Positions 44,055 to 50,006 of a DNA stretch of 64,000 nucleotides are shown here, in pieces. The notes under the pieces are model-generated. The model was not told the origin of the DNA. It was given only the letters and a program-made list of their open reading frames with translations, and searched no databases. Every line of letters starts with the position of its first letter. Positions within the stretch are counted from its first letter, which is position 1. Made by a program: the position numbers and the translations under genes. The stretch comes from Salinicola endophyticus. Lineage in GTDB: Bacteria > Pseudomonadota > Gammaproteobacteria > Pseudomonadales > Halomonadaceae. The DNA lies in assembly GCF_040536835.1 (NCBI RefSeq), contig NZ_CP159578.1, positions 1,426,001 to 1,490,000 of the forward strand, read 5' to 3'.

Positions 44055-44345
44055 ATGCAAAGCCGATACATCGATGGTGTTGACGTTCCGAGCTATGACG
44101 AGACGCTGACCGAGGCATTGATGGAGGACCTGGCCTGTGATGAAGGCGGCGCCCAAAAGCGGCTGGGCATCGAGAACGACAAGAAAGTCGTCTACCGCGT
44201 CTTCACCATGCATGGTCAGTCCGAACTCGACGCGGCGCTTGAGGAACTGGCGCTGATGGACTTCACAGCTGTTCTTCACGCGAGCCATAACTCATCGTCC
44301 ACGGCTGATTACGACATCCGTCTGCGCCCGCCAGGCGATAGGTGA
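44055..44345 (+). CDS. Prophage protein of unknown function (96 aa)
   Basis: A 96-aa acidic protein, MQSRYIDGVDVPSYDETLTE onward. GGGGG lies upstream of the ATG and codon use looks normal for the region. It runs against the early operon and overlaps the last 83 bp of the convergent 119-aa gene. Function unknown. Confidence 0.55.
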   Translation: MQSRYIDGVDVPSYDETLTEALMEDLACDEGGAQKRLGIENDKKVVYRVFTMHGQSELDAALEELALMDFTAVLHASHNSSSTADYDIRLRPPGDR

Positions 44346-44622
44346 CATGAACGAAACCGCCGATCACGTGCTCCGCTTCTCGCATCGCCCAGGAGAGGGA
44401 TTCCAGGGTGTCGCAGCGGGCCAAGTGCTTGGCCACGTAGACGTGACCGTGATCGCCCAACAGGTTTGACTCCGGGGGCTGAATCACCTGCACGCTGGTC
44501 ACATTGATGCCGGTTGGCCTCTCGCGCTGCGGCATGTATGCCGTGCCCTGGAAGAGAGCTAGCTCTTCCTTGCGAAGTCGGCGTCGTTCGCCCAGGGGGC
44601 AGGTAGTAGCTGGGGCAGTCAT
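44263..44622 (-). CDS. Prophage protein of unknown function (119 aa), first early gene
   Basis: A 119-aa protein starting MTAPATTCPLGERRRLRKEE. AAGGAAG precedes the ATG. It is the first gene downstream of the leftward promoter facing the repressor gene, the position of cro or apl-like genes in other P2/186-like phages. No HTH is obvious, so no such role is claimed. It overlaps the convergent 96-aa gene at its 3' end. Confidence 0.55.
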   Translation of the reverse strand: MTAPATTCPLGERRRLRKEELALFQGTAYMPQRERPTGINVTSVQVIQPPESNLLGDHGHVYVAKHLARCDTLESLSWAMREAEHVIGGFVHVTYRLAGADGCRNQPWTMSYGSREEQL

Positions 44623-44667
44623 GGCAGTGACTTCCTTTGCGGTTAGATGTTAAAGACTGTAAGACGG

Positions 44668-44701
44668 AGGATAGGGCTCGCTTTGAATCCCTGTCAACAG
44701 G
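44668..44701 (-). promoter_or_regulatory. Leftward early promoter with overlapping operator
   Basis: On the minus strand a perfect -35 TTGACA (44692-44697) and a -10 TATCCT (44668-44673) are separated by 18 bp. The -35 lies inside the near-palindrome CCTGTCAACAGG (44690-44701), a natural repressor operator. It sits between the S24 repressor gene (rightward) and the early operon (leftward). Confidence 0.6.
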
Positions 44702-44714
44702 ATTGAGGAATTAA

Positions 44715-45377
44715 ATGGATTCTATTGGGAGCCGGTTGCGCGAAGAAAGGCTTCGTCTTGAGCTGACTCAGACCGAAATCGGGGAACGGGCGGGCGTGAC
44801 CAAAAACACGCAGCGCCTCTACGAGGCAGACCAGAGAAGCCCCAAGGGTGACTATCTGTCCTCTTTGGCGTCGATTGGCGTTGACGTTCAGTTCGTATTG
44901 ACCGGGATTCGATCGAATCCCGGTGGCGGGGGCATTTCGGATTCTTTCGGTGCCGCAGATGAAGCCCTCTCTGTTCCGCTCTACGACGTTGAAGGGGCGG
45001 CTGGTGCTGGGCGCTCGCTGGAGCATGAGACGGTGATCGGGCACTTCCCGCTGACGGCGGAGCTGGTCGCCCAGTTCGGCCTGGCCGACGCGCGGCTCGC
45101 CGGCGTGCGCGTGCGCGGCGATTCGATGGAGCCGACCCTGTTCGACGGTGATTGGACGTTCGTCAATCTCGCCGACACCCACTGGATGCCGGGCGGGGTG
45201 TTCCTGATCTGGGTGAGCGGCGAGCTACGCATCAAGCGGGTCCAGCGTCTCGCCGGCGGCGCCATGCTGCTGATCAGCGACAACTCCCACTATCAGCCCG
45301 AGATGATCCCGCCGGATCGGATGGAGGACGTCGCGGTACTGGGTCGGGTCAGAACGCGCCTGGGCGATATCGCCTAG
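44715..45377 (+). CDS. LexA-like phage repressor (XRE HTH plus S24 peptidase)
   Basis: A 220-aa prophage repressor. Residues 1-60 form an XRE-type helix-turn-helix (LRLELTQTEIGERAGVTKNT). The C-terminal S24 autoprotease has the nucleophile Ser137 in RGDSMEPTLFDGD and the general base Lys174 in LRIKRVQRLAGG. A likely self-cleavage site lies in EGAAGAGRS near residues 93-101. RecA-stimulated self-cleavage would link induction to DNA damage. P2 C itself lacks this domain, so the lysogeny switch is lambda-like. TTGAGGAATTAA precedes the ATG. Confidence 0.92.
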   Translation: MDSIGSRLREERLRLELTQTEIGERAGVTKNTQRLYEADQRSPKGDYLSSLASIGVDVQFVLTGIRSNPGGGGISDSFGAADEALSVPLYDVEGAAGAGRSLEHETVIGHFPLTAELVAQFGLADARLAGVRVRGDSMEPTLFDGDWTFVNLADTHWMPGGVFLIWVSGELRIKRVQRLAGGAMLLISDNSHYQPEMIPPDRMEDVAVLGRVRTRLGDIA

Positions 45378-45412
45378 GGCTCGACGATAAAAAATCTAGC
45401 CTTGGAGTCTCT

Positions 45413-45598
45413 ATGTGGTTTGCCGGTGTACTCGTATGCATCGCGATCGCATTCGTGGTCGCAATCAATGCGATGAAAGATCAGAAGCGGAAGGGCAAAG
45501 GCGGCTTTTCAAGCTTTGTGATTGGGTGCTTTGCGGGTGGCTTTTTCGGGGCATTCCTACTGGTATTGCTGGGCGTCGCGTACTTGGTGGTTAATTGA
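45413..45598 (+). CDS. Small two-helix membrane protein (61 aa)
   Basis: A 61-aa protein with hydrophobic segments MWFAGVLVCIAIAFVVAINA and GCFAGGFFGAFLLVLLGVAYLV, separated by a Lys-rich loop. GGAG is six bases before the ATG. It follows the repressor by 35 bp in the same direction, so is probably expressed in the lysogen. A superinfection-exclusion role is conceivable but unproven. Confidence 0.65.
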   Translation: MWFAGVLVCIAIAFVVAINAMKDQKRKGKGGFSSFVIGCFAGGFFGAFLLVLLGVAYLVVN

Positions 45599-45601
45599 CG
45601 C

Positions 45602-46261
45602 ATGCGGGTGACCTACCTCGGGCCGGCGCTGGTCGTGCGTGACCATCCGGCCATCCAGCACATGCCCGTCAGCGACCTACCGCCGACCTGCTATCTCGCC
45701 GAGGTCGTGGCGGGGGCAGGCGTCGATGGGGAGCTGATCGAAGGCGACGTTCTGGTCGCCGACGAGGGGCGCGTCGCTGGCCATGGCGACCTGGTGGTCG
45801 CGCGGGACGATGGCGCGCGGCTGTGCGCCTACCGCGCCCACCGGGTGGGTGCCGACCTGCGCCTGGTACCGGTCGGCGGCGGGGCGCCGGTGATGGCCTC
45901 GCGCGTGTCCGCCACGGCCGTGGTGGTGCGGCGGGCTCGCCACCCCAGCGGCGATGGCGAGCCCGTGGAAGGCATCGACCAGACGCTTGTCGATGCCTTC
46001 GCGCCCTGGTTCTCGCTGCCGACGTGGAGCACGCCGAGCCCGGCGGACGCCCGGCGGTTTCATGACTGCTGCCGCGACTACCTGCAGGACCACGGCGCTC
46101 AGGTTCAGGCCGAGGGCTTCGCCGAGTCGCTGCGCGGGGCGATCCGCCGGCGCCACGGCGGGCGGTGGGATGACTACTGTGAGCGCGCGCTACAGCACCG
46201 CGCGCAGTGCGCCGAGGCGATCAGCGAATATCTACACGACACGCAGCAAGCGCTGCGCTAG
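45602..46261 (+). CDS. S24/UmuD-fold-like protein lacking the catalytic dyad
   Basis: A 219-aa protein. Residues about 30-105 resemble the LexA/UmuD barrel: LIEGDVLVADEGRVAGHGDLVV, ARLCAYRAHRV and LRLVPVGGG. The Ser-Met nucleophile and the Lys are absent, so it should not self-cleave. The C-terminal half is helical and Arg-rich. It follows the repressor and the small membrane protein, suggesting one lysogenic operon. It could modulate the repressor (inference). It overlaps the nuclease stop by 4 bp convergently. Confidence 0.6.
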   Translation: MRVTYLGPALVVRDHPAIQHMPVSDLPPTCYLAEVVAGAGVDGELIEGDVLVADEGRVAGHGDLVVARDDGARLCAYRAHRVGADLRLVPVGGGAPVMASRVSATAVVVRRARHPSGDGEPVEGIDQTLVDAFAPWFSLPTWSTPSPADARRFHDCCRDYLQDHGAQVQAEGFAESLRGAIRRRHGGRWDDYCERALQHRAQCAEAISEYLHDTQQALR

Positions 46262-46683
46262 TCACACCACCCCTGGCGGGTGCCGCCCTGATAGGGCCGA
46301 CCCAGCCCGGCGGCGATCAGCGCGGTGGCCAGGTCCTGGCCATCCGCGACCACCTTGGCCACAAGCCGGAAATACTTTCCGCGGTCGATCTCCTTCAGCT
46401 CGATGTGCTGGGCGCCGCGTAGCGTGGCTACGGTGAACTGCTTGGCTTGGCGCGCCAGCCGCTTCTCGCGCTCGCAGTGCCCCCGCATCTCTGGGGTATC
46501 CACCCCACGCACGCGGATCGGCACACGCTCGCCGATGATGGGCGGGCATCCGTCGATGTCGGCACGGAAGGTGTCGCCGTCGTAGATGCTGGTCACCCGC
46601 GCCACGCTGGCGCTGCCGTAGTCGGCCAGGGCGGGCGTAGCGATCATGACGGCGAGTAGCGTGACGATGATCCGGCGCTTCAT
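46258..46683 (-). CDS. Exported thermonuclease-like (SNase) protein
   Basis: A 141-aa staphylococcal-nuclease-fold protein with an N-terminal signal peptide, MKRRIIVTLLAVMIATPALA. Catalytic elements: VTSIYDGDTFRAD, the Arg/Glu-containing IRVRGVDTPEMRG and a third Arg in GKYFRLVAKV. The mature protein would degrade nucleic acid in the periplasm or outside the cell. It lies 7 bp downstream of an 87-aa gene that has a LexA box, so expression on DNA damage is likely. Confidence 0.88.
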   Translation of the reverse strand: MKRRIIVTLLAVMIATPALADYGSASVARVTSIYDGDTFRADIDGCPPIIGERVPIRVRGVDTPEMRGHCEREKRLARQAKQFTVATLRGAQHIELKEIDRGKYFRLVAKVVADGQDLATALIAAGLGRPYQGGTRQGWCD

Positions 46684-46690
46684 AGATTCC

Positions 46691-46954
46691 TCACTCTGAG
46701 CCTTTGGCCATTCTCCACACGCGCGGGCCGACGCCCACCGGCAGCGCGGCCCCGATCAGAAAGCAGTGGTGCCCGGGGGTGCTCGCATCGCTCCACGGGT
46801 AGTCGCCCAGCGTGCAGCGGCCCGAGTAGATCCGGCCATTCCAGACCGAGTGATACTCAATGCGGTCGTAATGGGGCGGTGAGTGCTTGAATCGGTCGAT
46901 CCAGCCGCGCTCGATCATCTGCTCGAGCCAGCGGGTATGGGCGGGGTCTTGCAT
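46691..46954 (-). CDS. SOS-controlled prophage protein of unknown function (87 aa)
   Basis: An 87-aa protein, MQDPAHTRWLEQMIERGWID onward, with an aromatic-rich centre (YHSVWNGRIYSGRCTLGDYPW). The family is not recognised; it shows no DinI-like pattern. A near-perfect LexA box lies 16 bp upstream and the nuclease gene follows closely. Phage 186 has a LexA-controlled antirepressor (Tum) in a comparable place, which is one possible role, but no similarity is visible. Confidence 0.68.
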   Translation of the reverse strand: MQDPAHTRWLEQMIERGWIDRFKHSPPHYDRIEYHSVWNGRIYSGRCTLGDYPWSDASTPGHHCFLIGAALPVGVGPRVWRMAKGSE

Positions 46955-46969
46955 GGCGGCGTCACTTTT

Positions 46970-46989
46970 TACTGTTTGTACATACAGTA
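46970..46989 (-). promoter_or_regulatory. LexA (SOS) box
   Basis: TACTGTTTGTACATACAGTA matches the E. coli LexA consensus (TACTGTATATATATACAGTA) at 17 of 20 positions, with both CTGT/ACAG half sites perfect. On the minus strand a -35 TTGCCA and a -10-like GATACT are spaced by 18 bp so that the box overlaps the -10, as in many SOS promoters. Confidence 0.88.
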
Positions 46990-47036
46990 TCCTGTGACCC
47001 CGCGGCGGGTGGCAAGGGCTGTGCTAGGTGGGCGCC

Positions 47037-47387
47037 TTAGAACCCCAGCGACTCGACCATCGCGACGCGCTCGGCATAGCTCATGTCGCGCACCCGGGCA
47101 GCCAGATCGCGCAGCGCCGAGGGGTCGCCGGCATCGCTATCCTCGAGTTCGGCGTCGAGGTGCTTGATCAGCAGCGGCTCGACGAATGAGCCGGATAGGG
47201 TATTGCCCAGCATGTCCCGCTCGGCCTCAGTCAGCGCCGGCACCTGTCTGCATATCAGCTCGTACCGCTCGGCGATCGTGGCCAAGCGCTGGCTCAGGCT
47301 TTGCCCCTCTTTGATAGCGTCCGCGACGCTCTGTAATGGCGGGCTTAGGTAGATGCTCGGTCGCTTGGCTTTGCGTGATTCAGTCAT
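47037..47387 (-). CDS. Prophage protein of unknown function (116 aa)
   Basis: A 116-aa protein starting MTESRKAKRPSIYLSPPLQS, with helices around EGQSLSQRLATIAERYELI. The N-terminal basic strand followed by helices recalls plasmid or phage RHH regulators, but the similarity is weak. GAGAAG precedes the ATG at 47387; a longer frame upstream has unlikely composition. Confidence 0.62.
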   Translation of the reverse strand: MTESRKAKRPSIYLSPPLQSVADAIKEGQSLSQRLATIAERYELICRQVPALTEAERDMLGNTLSGSFVEPLLIKHLDAELEDSDAGDPSALRDLAARVRDMSYAERVAMVESLGF

Positions 47388-47439
47388 GGATTGGCTTCTC
47401 AGGCTTGCCCCGCTGCCGCGGCCGCTGGGGCGTGTATGG

Positions 47440-47754
47440 TTAGTGTTCGACGCAGGCGGGGGTGGTGGCCGCATCGGCGCCGTCTTCCCACCATTCCTCG
47501 ACTTCTTTGTGCTCTTGAGCGGTGATTTCAAAAGCCTCTAGCCCCTCCGTCACCCCATCTGTTCCGACTTCGCCCGCCGCATCTCTCAGTGCCTGCTCTG
47601 CATTCTCAGCGTCCCAGGTTCCCCAGTAGGCGCCGTTAGCGAAAATGGCGTATAGCGTGTGTTGGACTGCGTTGCCGTTATACATTTCCATCCCCTGTCT
47701 TTCAGATAGTTCGTAAGGCCCCGGCGGTGCCGGGGCATCAGTATCAGTGGTCAC
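47440..47754 (-). CDS. Acidic prophage protein of unknown function (104 aa)
   Basis: A 104-aa strongly acidic protein, MTTDTDAPAPPGPYELSERQ onward, containing YAIFANGAYWGTWDAENAEQ. Its start overlaps the 62-aa gene stop (ATGA). Acidic phage proteins can act as DNA mimics, but no specific evidence is seen. Confidence 0.6.
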   Translation of the reverse strand: MTTDTDAPAPPGPYELSERQGMEMYNGNAVQHTLYAIFANGAYWGTWDAENAEQALRDAAGEVGTDGVTEGLEAFEITAQEHKEVEEWWEDGADAATTPACVEH

Positions 47755-47939
47755 CCTTTCAAGGCGTGCGACACGCCATAGTAATCGGCTTCCCCGATTC
47801 GACTGGCCTCGATGATGTTTACCTGTTCTGCTTCCACGCCAAGGAGTTCTGCTGCCTGCTCAACGCCATCTGGCATATCTGCTGCGCTGATCACTACCGC
47901 CTCGCTATTGCCACCGTCTTTCCAGATGATGAAGTCCAT
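47751..47939 (-). CDS. Small prophage protein of unknown function (62 aa)
   Basis: A 62-aa protein, MDFIIWKDGGNSEAVVISAA onward, a compact alpha/beta pattern. GGGAGCAAGAAC precedes the ATG. It overlaps the next gene by 4 bp. Confidence 0.6.
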   Translation of the reverse strand: MDFIIWKDGGNSEAVVISAADMPDGVEQAAELLGVEAEQVNIIEASRIGEADYYGVSHALKG

Positions 47940-48027
47940 TGTTCTTGCTCCCGTAGGATGGTTGCGCCGCATGGCGCGCTGCCTACTCGGCAGCAATGGC
48001 CCCCGCGGCTCCGGGGCGAGACTCAAA

Positions 48028-48414
48028 TCAGTTGTAGGTGCGCTCGTGCCACTCGACGAACTCGGCCATCTGCCCGATCGTCAGCCAGTGGCCAGCATGA
48101 ATATCGCCCTCGTCGTCGATTTCAACGCTCTCGACATCGACGTTGATCTGCTCGGCGATAGGCTCGCGGGGATCGACACCGTTGGACTCGCAGCCCTCGA
48201 CATACTCCAACACCCAGTCATGCAGGCGGTCATTGAGAGCCGCGGCCAATGCTTCGCGGTGTTGATCGATAGAGATGCCCCACTGATTGCAGTCAACGCC
48301 ATCGCTATAGTCGTTGGGCTCGCTCATCAGCTCCTTGATGGAGTTGTCGTTGTAGCAGGCTTCGGCGAAAGCCCGGGTCGTGTCGTCGGCGATGTTGCGA
48401 ATAGCGTTGTTCAT
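48028..48414 (-). CDS. Acidic prophage protein of unknown function (128 aa)
   Basis: A 128-aa protein, MNNAIRNIADDTTRAFAEAC onward, with an acidic C-terminus (VESVEIDDEGDIHAGHWL). AAGGAGACCTACC precedes the start. First gene of a leftward set of small accessory genes between the tail operon and the repressor. Function unknown. Confidence 0.62.
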   Translation of the reverse strand: MNNAIRNIADDTTRAFAEACYNDNSIKELMSEPNDYSDGVDCNQWGISIDQHREALAAALNDRLHDWVLEYVEGCESNGVDPREPIAEQINVDVESVEIDDEGDIHAGHWLTIGQMAEFVEWHERTYN

Positions 48415-48492
48415 GGTAGGTCTCCTTGGTTCTGCGCCCGGGGTGGGCCAGTTCGCTCAGGGTGTGGGCTCCGTTCGCCCTACGCTTCTAAA

Positions 48493-48513
48493 GGTACTAC
48501 CCAAGGTAGGACC
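48493..48513. promoter_or_regulatory. Operator-like dyad upstream of accessory genes
   Basis: GGTACTACC-CAA-GGTAGGACC: the two 9-bp arms are complementary at 8 of 9 positions. It lies between gene D and the 128-aa gene. On the minus strand it falls between TTGCAT and TACCTT (17-bp spacing), a weak promoter candidate, so a regulator may bind here. Confidence 0.45.
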
Positions 48514-48537
48514 ATGCAAGCGGTTTCTCTATCTATT

Positions 48538-49557
48538 TCACTCTTCGCTCTCGCCTTGCTCTTTTCCCAGCACCTCGCACCGCACCCGGGTGCCATAGCC
48601 GCTTTCGCTCAGCGAGTCCTCCACCTCGGTAATCAGCCAGTCGGCGCCGTCGATTCCGGCCTTCCAGCCGGTGAGCGTGAGCGGGGTTTCGGGGGTGAGG
48701 TCGGCGCGGCCGTGGGATAGCGTCAGCTCGAACTCGGCCTTGCCGCGATTGAGTCGCCGAAGCTCGGCCTTGGCGGCGTGTAGGGCGTCGTGCTCGCTGG
48801 CGTAGGTATTGCGCAGATCCTTGAATTTCTCGCCCTCGCCAGCGATGGCCATCTTACGTTTGCTGCCGCTGGTGTCGTTCCAGAACGCGCGCACGCCGGT
48901 ATAGCTGTCGCGGTCGGTCTGGCTGTAGCGGTGCTGGTCGCCGTCTCGGCGGGTGAGTGTGACCCGGGGCAGGGCGAGACCGCTTGCCGTCAGCGCTTCG
49001 CCGGCGAGGGTGAACAGCATCCGCTCGCTCTTGACCGCGGCAATGGCGTCATAGCGCTTGCCCAACCGGGTGAGGAAATTGAGGTCGCTTTCGTCGGTCT
49101 GGTCGATGTGCCCCACGCGGATGCCGGCCAGCGTCTCGCCGACTACCGGTGTGAGGCTGTGGCGCTTGGCGATGGTGTTGATGATGTCGGCGAGGGTGAT
49201 GTCGTGCCAGCTCTGCGAGCGCTTGCCGGGCAGGAGCTGGCGCATGTCCGCGGCGCGGGCGCGGATGGTGATCTGATCGGGGGAACCGCTGTGCTCGACC
49301 TCGTCGACGGTGAACACGCCGCGATCGATCAGGCCCTCATCGCGCCAGCCGATCGCGACGTGCAGCGTGGCGCCGTGGGGCGGTAGCGCCAGGCGGCCGT
49401 CGTAGTCAGTGAGGGCGATGTCGAGCTGATCGGCTTCCTCGCCGCGCTGGCTGGTGATGCGCAGGTTGATCAGCCGGCCGTTGATGCGCGGGGTGATGTC
49501 TTGCCCGGCGAGAGTGATGCGGTAGCCGGGGCGGCGGTACTCGGGCGCGCGGGTCAT
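48538..49557 (-). CDS. D: Late control protein gpD (tail hub)
   Basis: A 339-aa P2 gpD-type protein, the hub at the base of the contractile tail tube (related to T4 gp27). Landmarks are MTRAPEYRRPGYRITLAGQD, LINLRITSQRGEEADQLDI, and TLADIINTIAKRHSL...LNFLTRLGKRYDA. Start at 49557 overlaps the gpU stop by 4 bp. It is the last gene of the tail operon, as in P2. Confidence 0.92.
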   Translation of the reverse strand: MTRAPEYRRPGYRITLAGQDITPRINGRLINLRITSQRGEEADQLDIALTDYDGRLALPPHGATLHVAIGWRDEGLIDRGVFTVDEVEHSGSPDQITIRARAADMRQLLPGKRSQSWHDITLADIINTIAKRHSLTPVVGETLAGIRVGHIDQTDESDLNFLTRLGKRYDAIAAVKSERMLFTLAGEALTASGLALPRVTLTRRDGDQHRYSQTDRDSYTGVRAFWNDTSGSKRKMAIAGEGEKFKDLRNTYASEHDALHAAKAELRRLNRGKAEFELTLSHGRADLTPETPLTLTGWKAGIDGADWLITEVEDSLSESGYGTRVRCEVLGKEQGESEE

Positions 49558-49997
49558 GCGTAGGCCCCGGCGAGGCGCGCAAGCGATGAGGTGCCGAGGT
49601 CGCCGATCAGATCGGTGCGCTCGTCGTCGACGTGCTCGAGCGATAGCGTGAAGTCGATCTTGCCGGCGGCGCCGTCGCGAAACAGCGTGCTCGAGGTCTC
49701 GTCGACCTGGGTGATGACCCACAGCCCGTACTGTCGCCCGGTGCCTTCGACCAGCGGCCAGGCTTTGCCCTGGTCCGCCATGTCGCGGATGTCGTCGAGG
49801 TCCAGCCGGCCGCCGGTGAATTCCGGCAGCAGGGTGCCGGAGAGGGTGATCTTGTCCGAGCCCGGGCCAACGAACTGATACGCCGGTCGGTCACCGACGC
49901 GGGATTGCGATGCGTGGCGCCACTCGGTGGCGCGCTGCAGTTGCTGGTAGGGCACGGTTCGCGTCTCGAACACGAACATGCCGAGGGCCATGAGCAT
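49554..49997 (-). CDS. U: Tail completion/terminator protein gpU
   Basis: A 147-aa P2 gpU homologue. MALGMFVFETRTVPYQQLQR, the following WRHASQSRVGDRPAYQFVGPG and DKITLSGTLLPEFTGG are typical. It caps the tail tube. Starts at 49997 or six bases later are possible. It lies between T and D in P2 order. Confidence 0.93.
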   Translation of the reverse strand: MLMALGMFVFETRTVPYQQLQRATEWRHASQSRVGDRPAYQFVGPGSDKITLSGTLLPEFTGGRLDLDDIRDMADQGKAWPLVEGTGRQYGLWVITQVDETSSTLFRDGAAGKIDFTLSLEHVDDERTDLIGDLGTSSLARLAGAYA

Positions 49998-50006
49998 GGC
50001 GTTCTC

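Noticed and set aside
46691..46954. Tum- or DinI-like identity for the SOS-controlled gene
   Set aside because: Position and LexA control fit, but no sequence pattern of DinI or Tum is visible, so only unknown function is claimed.
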